From CBDCVY01 sp965223245 (GTDB lineage: Bacteria; Nitrospinota; Nitrospinia; Nitrospinales; Nitrospinaceae), in the NCBI GenBank assembly GCA_965223245.1, contig CBDCVY010000013.1:372001-436000 (forward strand): 64,000 nt of DNA, written 5' to 3'. Under the pieces are notes generated by a model that was given only the letters and a program-made list of their open reading frames with translations, searched no databases and had not been told where the DNA came from. Position 1 is the stretch's first letter; each line of letters begins with the position of its first letter. Below, piece after piece: positions 18,508-26,770 of the stretch. A program made the position numbers and the translations under genes.

Positions 18508-19438
18508 AAACCCTCTCAGCAGCTCGAAGTTTGGCAGAAGAAGCTCTAGGGTTGAGTTTGATTTCTTCGGGAGAGGGGGCTATAGCTTTGCGGGTTATGA
18601 TTTTTAAACGGGGTTTTCTTCCGCAAACACATTGAGGAATTTTGGGAGGGCAAACGCACCCTTTTTGTTCAATCTGGAAGAAGTGTTTAACCCTTCTGCT
18701 TTCTAAAGAATGAAACGATATAATTACAATACGACCGCCTTCATTCACTAAATCTATTGAGTTTTGTAGACCTTTTTCTATATGGTATAATTCATTATTA
18801 ACCGCAATGCGCAGAGCCTGGAAGGACTTTGTAGCAGGATTTTTCCTGGTTGGACGCGGGCGTGAGACCGCGCTGGAGAGGATTTTGGACAAGGCTTGGG
18901 TTGTTGCGATGGGGCCTTGGCTCTGCGCATTGCGGATAAATCGTACAATTTTTTTAGACTGCCTTTCTTCGCCATATTCTTTAAATATTCTTTCCAGTTC
19001 TTCATCGGGCAATGTCTCCAACAAATCCGACGCTGTGACCTTTTGTTTTTGGTCCATTCTCATATCAATAGGGCCTTCCTTTGAGAATGAAAAACCGCGT
19101 TTAGAAGTTTCTAATTGATAAGACGAAACGCCTAGATCTAAAAGAAACCCATCCATTCGATTAATTTGTTGGGCCTCCAGAATTTGTTTAATATCGCTGA
19201 AGTTGCCCTTGATAAAAGTAACTCGTTTGCCAAAGGGTGCTAACCGCTTACGAGCCCTTGAAAGAGCCTCGCTATCTCGGTCAATCCCAATGACCCTGCA
19301 TTGAGGATCTCCCTCCTGTAAAATTGCTTCGGTTAATCCGCCGTCCCCTAAGGTTCCATCCACAATTAATTTCTTGCTTTGTGGCTCTATATAATGGAGA
19401 ACTTCCTTTGTTAAAACTGGAACATGATAATTCTCCAT
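18500..19438 (-). CDS. rsmH: 16S rRNA (cytosine(1402)-N4)-methyltransferase RsmH
   Basis: RsmH (MraW) methylates N4 of C1402 in the ribosomal P site. The 312-residue protein starts with HVPVLTKEVLHYI and has the SAM-binding loop VDGTLGDGGLTEAIL, the GIDRDSEAL motif, FLLDLGVSSYQL, the GFSFSKEGPIDMRMD block and the C-terminal SFHSLESRRVKHFF segment. Cysteines in CVCPPKIPQCVCGRKP resemble the variable basic insert of the family. It is 33 bp after mraZ. Confidence 0.98.
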   Translation of the reverse strand: MENYHVPVLTKEVLHYIEPQSKKLIVDGTLGDGGLTEAILQEGDPQCRVIGIDRDSEALSRARKRLAPFGKRVTFIKGNFSDIKQILEAQQINRMDGFLLDLGVSSYQLETSKRGFSFSKEGPIDMRMDQKQKVTASDLLETLPDEELERIFKEYGEERQSKKIVRFIRNAQSQGPIATTQALSKILSSAVSRPRPTRKNPATKSFQALRIAVNNELYHIEKGLQNSIDLVNEGGRIVIISFHSLESRRVKHFFQIEQKGCVCPPKIPQCVCGRKPRLKIITRKAIAPSPEEIKLNPRASSAKLRAAERVYE

Positions 19439-19471
19439 AATTGCAACCTTTAACCATCATGCGGCCCCTTG

Positions 19472-19903
19472 TTAAGCGGTTTCCTCAAAGTTTTCTGCTT
19501 CTTCGTGTCGATTGGCAGCCCAAATTTCAAAGGACTCGAAACTGCCAATAACATATACATCTTTACTTTCCTTGTTTAAGCCCGCGGCTTCCCTTAAATT
19601 CTGAGGTATCAGAATTTTCCCCGATTTCATTTCACATTTAACTGCCTTTTTAGCAGTCTTCCGTTTTTTTTTACGGTCTCCCTCTTCGAATGGGTTTAAC
19701 TTTCTCAAGTAATCTCTTTGCACCTGCCATTCAGTTTGGGGAAACACCGTTAAATATTCCTTTTTAATATCCTCATCTTTGGATACAATAACTACTAATT
19801 GCGGGCCATAATGGTCATCCAATACCACGCGGTGTTTTGCGGGGACATTGAGTCGGCCTTTTTCATCCAGAGTGGCCGGATAGGTTCCTAAAAAATCTTC
19901 CAT
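19472..19903 (-). CDS. mraZ: Transcriptional regulator MraZ
   Basis: MraZ is an AbrB-like DNA-binding protein that usually autoregulates the dcw operon as a ring-shaped oligomer. The 143-residue protein shows both DxxxR-type half-motifs: ATLDEKGRLNVPAKHR near the N-terminus and SGKILIPQNLREAAGL in the second half. Between them is a lysine and arginine-rich insert (DRKKKRKTAKKAVK) that could add DNA or RNA contacts. It is the first gene of the operon, and the promoter ahead of it carries MraZ-box-like repeats. Confidence 0.97.
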   Translation of the reverse strand: MEDFLGTYPATLDEKGRLNVPAKHRVVLDDHYGPQLVVIVSKDEDIKKEYLTVFPQTEWQVQRDYLRKLNPFEEGDRKKKRKTAKKAVKCEMKSGKILIPQNLREAAGLNKESKDVYVIGSFESFEIWAANRHEEAENFEETA

Positions 19904-19939
19904 TAATTTGCCCGTAATTTAGGTTTAATGAGTCCTAGT

Positions 19940-19991
19940 CACTTTAGAACACTTTAGACCCACTATAGGGCAGTTTATTACACTTTGTCAA
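19940..19991 (-). promoter_or_regulatory. dcw operon promoter with MraZ-box-like repeats
   Basis: On the minus strand TTGACA (19991-19986) and TATAGT (19967-19962) are separated by 18 bp, a strong sigma-70-type promoter about 60 bp ahead of mraZ. At and just after the -10 the sequence reads CTATAGTGGG, TCTAAAGTGT, TCTAAAGTGA. AGTG cores recur at 10-11-bp steps (plus-strand CACT at 19940, 19950 and 19961), with another one turn-pair upstream at 19981. This matches the published pattern of MraZ operators, which are direct G-rich pentamers at about 10-bp period. Autorepression by MraZ is inferred. Confidence 0.75.
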
Positions 19992-20219
19992 TACAAAAAG
20001 GGATCGTCCTGAGTGCGCAAACTTTAAGTAATTGATTTATAGGGTTTTTCGCTATTTCCTAATTTGAGGCCTTCTCTCAGGTTTTGGAAGGAACCTTTTA
20101 CATCAATAATTTATCCCAGGATGTAATAACTTTGATGAGTGACGAATTTTGAGAAAAAGGGGCGGATCCTTTTTTTATTTTGCTTTAAAAATCAGTCGGT
20201 TGGGTGGTTGTAAATAACT

Positions 20220-20249
20220 TTGACATTAATAATTTCTGAATGATACTAT
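20220..20249 (+). promoter_or_regulatory. Probable promoter of the ccm operon
   Basis: TTGACA at 20220-20225 and TACTAT at 20244-20249 are separated by 18 bp, 69 bp ahead of the ccmE start. The -35 is perfect and the -10 matches four of six consensus positions. The whole stretch between mraZ and ccmE (19904-20317, 414 bp) holds this promoter, the divergent dcw promoter and no recognisable gene. Confidence 0.55.
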
Positions 20250-20317
20250 TGTTTCATACATAGGAAGGCTGACGAAAAACCGACTAAACCTTTTAAGATA
20301 AAGGGATTTCTGAGATT

Positions 20318-20806
20318 ATGCCGCATAAAAAAGTAAAATTTGCTATTGGTAGTGCCATGATTATTTTGGCCATTGGTTACTTAATATCCACAAGTATAAG
20401 CTCAACGTCGAAATTTTTCGTGACTGTCGACGAATTGGCTGCATCGGCTGAGGATTATCGCGGGGCGGGACTTAAAGTTAAGGGTAAAGTAGTCAATGGG
20501 TCTATCAATCGTAATCCTGATAATTATTTAGATGTTTCATTTAAAATTGAAGAAAAAAACTCTTCTTTGCCAGTGACATTTCGTGGAGTAACTCCCGATA
20601 TGTTTGAAGATGGAAGAGAAGTAGTGGTTGAGGGTACTTATGGTAGGGATGGAGTGTTCCATGCGAATACATTGCTGACGAGTTGTCCCTCTAAATATGA
20701 GGCGGAAAAGGAAGCGGGGAAAACTCATCCGGGTGATATCCCTCTCGATAATAAAAAACCGGCACTGCAGTCCCCAGAAATCTTGCCGAAAAAAACTTCG
20801 ATTTAA
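20318..20806 (+). CDS. ccmE: Heme chaperone CcmE, CxxxY variant
   Basis: CcmE is the membrane-anchored periplasmic OB-fold protein that carries heme covalently to the CcmF/CcmH ligase. The 162-residue protein has one N-terminal span (FAIGSAMIILAIGYLI) and the OB-fold motifs LKVKGKVVNGSI and VTFRGVTPDMFEDGREVVVEG. Where classical CcmE has its heme-binding histidine (HxxxY), this protein has C123-P-S-K-Y127. The CxxxY form is known from archaea and sulfate reducers such as Desulfovibrio (system I*). It is the first gene of the operon, reading away from mraZ. Confidence 0.95.
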   Translation: MPHKKVKFAIGSAMIILAIGYLISTSISSTSKFFVTVDELAASAEDYRGAGLKVKGKVVNGSINRNPDNYLDVSFKIEEKNSSLPVTFRGVTPDMFEDGREVVVEGTYGRDGVFHANTLLTSCPSKYEAEKEAGKTHPGDIPLDNKKPALQSPEILPKKTSI

Positions 20807-20884
20807 ACCTTCCGAGGGAATATTTTTTGTCAGAGTTGCCTTTCTGAGTTCGTATTTATTGTTTAATTTTGGGAGAGGGTTCTA

Positions 20885-22900
20885 ATGAATGATTTGGGAG
20901 AATTTGCCTTACTCTTGGCATTAGCCACTTCGGTTTATGGAGTCGTTGGCTATGTGATGGCCATGCGTGGTAACCGAATTGACCTTTATTTAAGTGCAGA
21001 TAAAACTCCTTTCATTGTATGGGGCTGTGTCTTAGTTGCCTCTATATGTTTGTGGCGGGCTTTCTTCCAGGATGATTTTAGTCTTCAATATGTTTGGGCT
21101 TACTCCAATAAAGATTTAGACATCTTTTATAAAGTCGCTTCATTTTGGGGCGGGCAAAAAGGGTCTTTATTGTTTTGGACTCTTCTTTTAACCACTTATA
21201 TGATTGTGGTTTATATGCAAAACCGTAATCAAAATATAAGAGTGGTTCCGGTTGCATTAACGGTAATGCTGTCGATTACAGTTTTTTTCCTCTTATTATT
21301 GAATTTTTCTACCAATCCTTTTGAACGTATCCCTTTGCCACCTGAAGATGGGCGAGGGTTAAATCCTTTATTGCAAAACTATTGGATGGTAATTCATCCA
21401 CCTACGTTATATCTAGGCTACGTAGGTTTCACAGTTCCTTTTGCGTTTGCCATGGCAGCCCTCATTACAAAAAACCTCGATGATGGGTGGATTCGTATGA
21501 CACGAAAATGGTCTGTAGTGTCTTGGTTTTTTCTGTTTTTGGGTAATTTGTTTGGTGCTCAGTGGGCGTATATTGAATTGGGCTGGGGTGGTTATTGGGC
21601 CTGGGATCCGGTAGAAAATGCTGCATTTATGCCTCTATTAATTGCTACTGCCTATTTGCATTCCGTTATGATCCAAGAGAAGAAAGACATGATGAAGGTA
21701 TGGAATATGTCTCTAATTCTTTTGACCTACGTAATGACTATTTTTGGAACATTTATTACGCGAAGTGGTTTAATCCAGTCTGTCCATACTTTTGACGAGG
21801 CAACCTTAGGATATTTCTTTCTCGGATTTTTAGGAATAGTGACCGTGTTTTCTGTTGCCATGATTATTCGTAGGCTTCCCTTGTTGAAAAGCAAAAATGA
21901 ATTGGACTCATTTCTTTCCAGAGAGAGTAGTTTTTTACTCAATAATTTGGTTCTTCTGGGCATTGCTTTTGCGACTTTCTGGGGCACTATTTTCCCGATT
22001 ATTTCAGAGGCGTTTCGGGGAGTTAAAATAACGGTTGGTCCACCGTTTTATAACCAGGTAAATGTTCCCATTGGACTAATTCTTTTAGCCTTGATTGGGA
22101 TTGGGCCTGTAATTGCTTGGCGTAAAGCTACCTGGTCCAATTTAAAGAGAAACTTTTCTAAGCCTATGATTGCTGCGTTGTTAGGTGGAGCAGCAATGTT
22201 TCCTTTTGTTCCTTTAACAGACAAATCAGAAATTTATACCTACATCACTTTTATTCTCTGTATTTTTGTGATGGCAACTATTTTTATCGAATTTTTAAAA
22301 GGAACCAGTGCTAGAAAACAGGCCAATGAGGAAGGTTTTGTTAATGCCTTTTCGTCATTAGTTTGGAAAAATAAAAGGCGCTATGGAGGTTATTTTGTGC
22401 ATGTGGGTGTGGTTCTAATTTTTGCAGGAATTGCTGGGTCACAATCCTATAGTACTAGTTTAGAAAAACATCTAAAAATTGGAGACAACTTCCAATTGCG
22501 TGGCTATGACTTTACTTATGAGAAACTTTTGGTTCGCCCTCAAAATGATACAAAAACACGTGTTATTGCTCAATTAGGAATTGAAAGGGATGGGAAAAGG
22601 GTTTTTACTGGTATGCCCGAAAAAGAATTTTATAAGGGGCAAAATCAGCCTGTTTCTGAAGTAGATTTATGGTCGACCCTAAAAGAAGATGTTTATATGA
22701 TACTGGCAGATTTTAATCCGGATAACAGCACTGCGACTATAAAAGTTTATGTTAATCCGATGGTGGGTTGGATGTGGATTGGGGCTTGGATTGTTGCATT
22801 TGGAACGGTAATTTGTATGTGGCCGGATCGTTTAGAAGCGCGTCGTCGAGTTGAACGCTTAAAACGCCAGGAAGCCATTTTTATGCCAGCACAAGAGTAG
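20885..22900 (+). CDS. ccmF: Cytochrome c heme lyase subunit CcmF
   Basis: CcmF is the large polytopic membrane subunit that reduces heme and attaches it to apocytochrome c. The 671-residue protein has about 15 hydrophobic segments, the tryptophan-rich WWD signature ELGWGGYWAWDPVENAAFMP, conserved histidine loops (VIHPPTLYLGYVGF and SVHTFDEATLGYFF), and the C-terminal periplasmic domain YGGYFVHVGVVLIFAGIAGS. Length agrees with the family. GAGGG lies 5 nt before the ATG. It is 78 bp after ccmE and 4 bp before ccmH. Confidence 0.97.
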   Translation: MNDLGEFALLLALATSVYGVVGYVMAMRGNRIDLYLSADKTPFIVWGCVLVASICLWRAFFQDDFSLQYVWAYSNKDLDIFYKVASFWGGQKGSLLFWTLLLTTYMIVVYMQNRNQNIRVVPVALTVMLSITVFFLLLLNFSTNPFERIPLPPEDGRGLNPLLQNYWMVIHPPTLYLGYVGFTVPFAFAMAALITKNLDDGWIRMTRKWSVVSWFFLFLGNLFGAQWAYIELGWGGYWAWDPVENAAFMPLLIATAYLHSVMIQEKKDMMKVWNMSLILLTYVMTIFGTFITRSGLIQSVHTFDEATLGYFFLGFLGIVTVFSVAMIIRRLPLLKSKNELDSFLSRESSFLLNNLVLLGIAFATFWGTIFPIISEAFRGVKITVGPPFYNQVNVPIGLILLALIGIGPVIAWRKATWSNLKRNFSKPMIAALLGGAAMFPFVPLTDKSEIYTYITFILCIFVMATIFIEFLKGTSARKQANEEGFVNAFSSLVWKNKRRYGGYFVHVGVVLIFAGIAGSQSYSTSLEKHLKIGDNFQLRGYDFTYEKLLVRPQNDTKTRVIAQLGIERDGKRVFTGMPEKEFYKGQNQPVSEVDLWSTLKEDVYMILADFNPDNSTATIKVYVNPMVGWMWIGAWIVAFGTVICMWPDRLEARRRVERLKRQEAIFMPAQE

Positions 22901-22904
22901 GCTT

Positions 22905-23405
22905 ATGAAAAAGCAGGTTTTAATACTTCTGACATTTTTTATTTTATTTTGTTGTGGAATGGGTTCCAAGGTATTTGCTGCAACGAAGATGGCTGACCTT
23001 GAAAATGCATTGATGTGCAAATGCGATGATAAATGTGGCAAAGTTTTGATTAATTGTACTTGTGATACTTCCAAAAAAACCCGTAAAGATTTGGCACAAA
23101 AACTGGAATCTGGGTTAACGGTTGAGCAGGTTATCCAGACCTATGTAGATAAATATGGAGAGACGGTATTGTCAGCCCCTTCAAAAACAGGGTTTAATTT
23201 GACAGCTTGGGTTACTCCCTTTTTGGCCCTGGTCATTGGTGGTGTTGGGGTTCGAAAAATAGCTCAAAGTTGGATTCGCAAGTCTGACCCTTCTGCATCA
23301 ATGGATGAAAAGTCTTCTACTGAGAACAATGAAAATGAAAATTCTAAAAAAGAGGTTAAGTATTCCAACCGGTTGAAAAAAGAGCTGGATAATTTGGAAT
23401 TTTAA
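22905..23405 (+). CDS. ccmH: CcmH-like cytochrome c biogenesis protein with altered Cys motif
   Basis: The 166-residue protein has a signal or anchor segment (VLILLTFFILFCCGMGS), a small periplasmic helical domain and a second span (WVTPFLALVIGGVGVRKI), with a charged tail. CcmH normally presents a single LRCxxC pair that reduces apocytochrome. Here the pair is replaced by a cluster, LMC38-K-C40-DDK-C44 with C51-T-C53. The following helix (KDLAQKLESGLTVEQVIQTYVDKYGETVL) is recognisably CcmH. The context between ccmF and ccmA supports the role, but the redox chemistry could differ. Confidence 0.85.
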   Translation: MKKQVLILLTFFILFCCGMGSKVFAATKMADLENALMCKCDDKCGKVLINCTCDTSKKTRKDLAQKLESGLTVEQVIQTYVDKYGETVLSAPSKTGFNLTAWVTPFLALVIGGVGVRKIAQSWIRKSDPSASMDEKSSTENNENENSKKEVKYSNRLKKELDNLEF

Positions 23406-23409
23406 AACT

Positions 23410-23745
23410 ATGTCGGGAGTTCATTTTCTTCAGTTCTTAATCGTTGTTGCCATTTTGATAATGGTTGGTATTCCGTTGTTTTCCAAGTTTCCTCCTCGAA
23501 AAATATTTTCTCCCTTGAATCCTTTGGGTGAAGAATATAAGCATCTTTTAGTTCGTAAAGAAGAAATTCTTCTCTCTATTAAAGAATTGGAATTTGACTT
23601 CAAAACCGATAAAGTTTCTAAGGCTGACTTTGAAGTGATGAAAGATAAATTGGAGAATGAGGCTTTACAGGTTTTGGAAAAAATTGATGGGTTGGAAAAG
23701 CAATTAAAAAAGATCCCACCTTCAAAAGCAACCGACGTCTCCTGA
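23410..23745 (+). CDS. Small membrane protein resembling the CcmI N-terminal part
   Basis: The 111-residue protein has an N-terminal membrane span (FLQFLIVVAILIMVGIPLF) and then a helical, charged region, YKHLLVRKEEILLSIKELEFDF followed by KADFEVMKDKLENEALQVLEKID. The second part resembles the heptad-like cytoplasmic loop of CcmI (CycH), but the TPR domain that binds apocytochrome is absent. It starts 4 bp after ccmH. It is probably a reduced CcmI-like subunit; a structural helper with no CcmI relation is also possible. Confidence 0.65.
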   Translation: MSGVHFLQFLIVVAILIMVGIPLFSKFPPRKIFSPLNPLGEEYKHLLVRKEEILLSIKELEFDFKTDKVSKADFEVMKDKLENEALQVLEKIDGLEKQLKKIPPSKATDVS

Positions 23746-23817
23746 TATTCTCTTAAAGATTAAGTTTTAAATTATTTTAGTAATAGGTTTCTTTCTTGTA
23801 AAGAAAGCGCGTTACGT

Positions 23818-24576
23818 ATGCCAGAAGAATTACAATCAACAAGCTTAGAGCTAGCGATAGAAGTTTCAGGACTTACAAAAAGTTTTGGATTTCTAAACGC
23901 TTTAAGGGGAATTGATTTTAAATTAAAAAAGGGAGAGTTTCTGGCACTATTTGGTCCAAACGGTGCTGGTAAGACAACTCTTATTCGAATTTTGTCAGCG
24001 CTCACGAGACCTTCATCAGGTACGGCTATGGTTGCAGGTTATGATGTGAAGGAGGCTGGCCCAACAATGCGACGAGAAATTGGAGTGATTTCTCATGCAA
24101 GTTACCTTTACGGAGATTTAACGCCCCTTGAGAACATTATGTTTTTTGCAGAAATGTATAGTGTGAAAAACTCTAAAGAGCGATCCTTGGAAGTTATTGA
24201 AGAAGTGGGATTGAAAAATAGAATGCATGATCGAGTAAGAACTTTTTCCCGAGGCATGCTTCAAAGATTGTCCATTGCCAGGGCTATTGTTCATGATCCT
24301 TCAATATTATTTTTAGATGAGCCTTATAGTGGATTGGACCAGCACGCCTCGAATGTTCTTAAAGAGCAACTCCAAGCCTTGCACACTAATAAAAGAACTA
24401 TTCTAATGACAACTCACGACTTTGAAAGAGGATTAGAAATGTGTGATCGCGTGGCTATTCAGGTTAATGGAAAATTCGCCTTATGGGAGCCTGTGGAGAA
24501 AATTAATATCAATAACTTTGAGAATACATATTTAGAAACGGTGAAAATGGGCCGGGCTGATAAAGGATCCGTTTGA
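23818..24576 (+). CDS. ccmA: Heme exporter ATP-binding protein CcmA
   Basis: CcmA is the ABC ATPase of the CcmABCD complex, which frees heme-loaded CcmE from CcmC. The 252-residue protein has Walker A G46-PNGAGKT, the signature region FSRGMLQRLSIARA (an altered LSGGQ, typical of this subfamily) and Walker B ILFLDEPYSGLD with the H-loop TTHD. No good Shine-Dalgarno sequence precedes the ATG. A small 7-bp hairpin (23791-23807) sits just before the start. ccmB follows after 54 bp. Confidence 0.95.
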   Translation: MPEELQSTSLELAIEVSGLTKSFGFLNALRGIDFKLKKGEFLALFGPNGAGKTTLIRILSALTRPSSGTAMVAGYDVKEAGPTMRREIGVISHASYLYGDLTPLENIMFFAEMYSVKNSKERSLEVIEEVGLKNRMHDRVRTFSRGMLQRLSIARAIVHDPSILFLDEPYSGLDQHASNVLKEQLQALHTNKRTILMTTHDFERGLEMCDRVAIQVNGKFALWEPVEKININNFENTYLETVKMGRADKGSV

Positions 24577-24630
24577 AACCAAGCTTAATTTTGTGGTGCG
24601 GGGATAATGTAAAAGGGACTTAAAAAAATA

Positions 24631-25311
24631 ATGAGCGGTTATTTTAATCAAATTGCTAATATTGTTCGAAAGGATTTAATCACGGAGTTTAAAACAAGGG
24701 AACTTTTTAGTTCTATGTTTGTATTTGGAGTATTGGTAATTTTGATCTTTATATTCTCCATTGATTTGAGCATTGTTAATGGAAACGATGTTGGGCCTGG
24801 AATTTTATGGGTAGCGATTCTTTTTTCAGGAACTTTGGGATTAAATCGATCTTTTACCCTGGAAAAGGAAAATGGGTGTTTGCAGGGTTTGATGTTGGCC
24901 CCAGTAGACCGGTCAGTTATTTACTTCGGGAAAATGATCAGTAATTTATTGTTTTTATTAATAATGGAAGCATTCATTTTGCCTGTGTTTATGATATTTT
25001 TTAATGTGGATTTGCTAACGCATTTTGGTTCTATTTTATTTGTGATTTTTTTGGGGACTCTTGGATTTTCTTCACTTGGAACTTTGCTGTCTTCCCTGGC
25101 ATCTAATTTAAAAACTCGGGAGATAATGCTTCCAATTTTGTTGTATCCTTTAATGATTCCAGTAGCGATCGGGGCAGTGAGGCTTACCGGCCAATTATTA
25201 GCCGGTAAATCCTTGTTGGAAATGATGAATTGGGTTGGGCTTATTGCATGTTTTGATGTGATTTTTATTGCTGTTTCCATAATGACTATTGACCATATTC
25301 TTGAGGAGTGA
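24631..25311 (+). CDS. ccmB: Heme exporter membrane protein CcmB
   Basis: CcmB is the membrane partner of CcmA. The 226-residue protein has six hydrophobic spans. It matches the family in the N-terminal VRKDLITEFKTRELFSSM motif, GILWVAILFSGTLGLNRSF with EKENGCLQGLMLAPVDRS, and the C-terminal LPILLYPLMIPVAIGAVRLT. It is followed after 4 bp by the very short ccmD. Confidence 0.96.
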   Translation: MSGYFNQIANIVRKDLITEFKTRELFSSMFVFGVLVILIFIFSIDLSIVNGNDVGPGILWVAILFSGTLGLNRSFTLEKENGCLQGLMLAPVDRSVIYFGKMISNLLFLLIMEAFILPVFMIFFNVDLLTHFGSILFVIFLGTLGFSSLGTLLSSLASNLKTREIMLPILLYPLMIPVAIGAVRLTGQLLAGKSLLEMMNWVGLIACFDVIFIAVSIMTIDHILEE

Positions 25312-25315
25312 GGAA

Positions 25316-25465
25316 ATGGATAGATTGGGGTACTTGTTTGCAGCGAATTTATTCGTTTGGGGAGGAATATTTTTGTATTTGTTCAATTTGATGCGAAAAA
25401 ACAAAGCTCTAAAAAAGGATCTTGATATTGTTATGGAAACTTTAAACAAGGAAGATAAACAGTGA
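25316..25465 (+). CDS. ccmD: CcmD-like small membrane protein
   Basis: This is a 49-residue reading frame between ccmB and ccmC. It begins MDRLGYLFAANLFVWGG, contains one membrane span (YLFAANLFVWGGIFLYLFNL) and ends in a lysine-rich helix. That layout, an aromatic span with a basic cytoplasmic tail, is typical of CcmD, which stabilises the CcmABC-CcmE complex. A GAGGAGTGAGG stretch lies just upstream, and the stop shares the sequence GTGA with the GTG start of ccmC, a 4-nt overlap. Size, topology and position support it; sequence alone would not. Confidence 0.85.
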   Translation: MDRLGYLFAANLFVWGGIFLYLFNLMRKNKALKKDLDIVMETLNKEDKQ

Positions 25466-26172
25466 ATGCTGAGTCACGCGAACAGCAAGGTTCTGGAATA
25501 TTTTTATATGGATTGACCTTGGTGACCATTATTGTTTCAATGGTAGCTATTTTTCTTTATGTCCCAACGGAAAAAACAGAAGGTATTGTCCAGAGAATTA
25601 TGTATTTTCATATTCCCTCGGCTTGGATTGCTTTTTTTGCTTTTTTCATAGTGTTTATATGCAGCATTTTGTTTCTTTGGAAGAAGGAGCGTGAATGGGA
25701 TATTTATGCACATGCTTCTGCTGAGGTTGGAGTACTTTTTTGCACCTTGGTTTTGATCACAGGTCCAATTTGGGCTAAACCGATTTGGGGGACCTGGTGG
25801 GTTTGGGATGCTCGGCTTACTTCCACTCTGGTGTTATGGCTTATATATGTAGCTTATTTAATGCTTCGAGTACAAAGTGAAGCTGGTTCGACACGTGCAA
25901 GGTACGCGGCTGTTATTGGAATTGTTGGATTTTTAGATATCCCTTTAATACATTTTTCTGTTCTTTGGTGGCGAACTTTTCATCCACAACCGAAAATAAT
26001 CACAACAGAAGGCCTTGGTGCTGGAATGGATAATTCCATGATAATCACTTTGATGATTTCTTTGGCGGCGTTTACTTTAATTTATTTTGTTTTAATGGGA
26101 CAGCGAATACGATTGGAAAAAATGAAGGATGAAATCGATCGAATTAAAAGAGAAAAGCTATACTCTCACTAA
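25462..26172 (+). CDS. ccmC: Heme exporter protein CcmC
   Basis: CcmC is the membrane protein that loads heme onto CcmE. The 236-residue protein has six spans and the WWD motif GPIWAKPIWGTWWVWDARLT, flanked by conserved histidine loops (MYFHIPSAWIAF and LIHFSVLWWRTFHPQP). The start is GTG, overlapping the ccmD stop by 4 nt, so translation is probably coupled. The C-terminus overlaps the next gene by 44 nt. Confidence 0.96.
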   Translation: MNAESREQQGSGIFLYGLTLVTIIVSMVAIFLYVPTEKTEGIVQRIMYFHIPSAWIAFFAFFIVFICSILFLWKKEREWDIYAHASAEVGVLFCTLVLITGPIWAKPIWGTWWVWDARLTSTLVLWLIYVAYLMLRVQSEAGSTRARYAAVIGIVGFLDIPLIHFSVLWWRTFHPQPKIITTEGLGAGMDNSMIITLMISLAAFTLIYFVLMGQRIRLEKMKDEIDRIKREKLYSH

Positions 26173-26731
26173 AAAATACATTTTAATTTATATTGTTTTA
26201 TTTGTTGGAGCCCTAATGGTGTTTGTGAGTCATTTTTATGAAACACCCTTTACAGTTGATGAGGTCCAAATAGATGAACCTTTTTTACAAGAAAAATCTG
26301 AGGTGGGTTACATGGCTCCTGATTTCACCGTTAGAAATCTTAAAGGCAATCGGGTGAGTTTAAGTGATTTTAAAGGGAAAGTAGTGGTTTTGAATTTATG
26401 GGCAACCTGGTGTGGACCTTGCCGGGTGGAAATGCCAGGTTTTGAAAATTTGTATCGTCGTTTTCGATCAGAAGGGTTAACTATTTTGGCGGTGAGCTTG
26501 GATAAAGGGGACTCCCAAAAAGTAAAAGATTTTGTAGAAAAATATAAATTATCCTTTCCTGTTTTAATGGATGATGAGGGAAATGTAGAAAAAAGTTACC
26601 AAACTTTTACCATCCCCACCACTTTTGTGATTGATAAAAGAGGTCGTGTAGTTGCTAAGATTGATGGCGCGAAGAATTGGGAATCTGACCAGACCTTTGA
26701 AGCTTTAAGGTTTTTGCTAGAAGCTGCATAA
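26129..26731 (+). CDS. Membrane-anchored thioredoxin-like protein (CcmG/ResA type)
   Basis: The 200-residue protein has one N-terminal span (YILIYIVLFVGALMVFVSHF) and a periplasmic TlpA/ResA-like thioredoxin fold. It contains APDFTVRNLKGNRVSLSDFKGKVVVLNLW, the active site W-C-G-P-C in NLWATWCGPC, and the cis-proline region TFTIPTTFVIDKRG. In cytochrome c maturation such proteins keep the apocytochrome CxxCH cysteines reduced. The gene overlaps ccmC by 44 nt. A later start is unlikely because the span lies close to the N-terminus. It is the last clear gene of the ccm operon. Confidence 0.92.
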   Translation: MKSIELKEKSYTLTKKYILIYIVLFVGALMVFVSHFYETPFTVDEVQIDEPFLQEKSEVGYMAPDFTVRNLKGNRVSLSDFKGKVVVLNLWATWCGPCRVEMPGFENLYRRFRSEGLTILAVSLDKGDSQKVKDFVEKYKLSFPVLMDDEGNVEKSYQTFTIPTTFVIDKRGRVVAKIDGAKNWESDQTFEALRFLLEAA

Positions 26732-26770
26732 GTAGGATGGAAAGATTCATTATTGTTGGTAAAAAATAAA

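Noticed and set aside
20193..20285. AGTCGGTT and AACCGACT pair ahead of ccmE as a leader switch
   Set aside because: Only 8 bp pair across about 77 nt, no known riboswitch core is visible, and part of the pair lies upstream of the predicted promoter.
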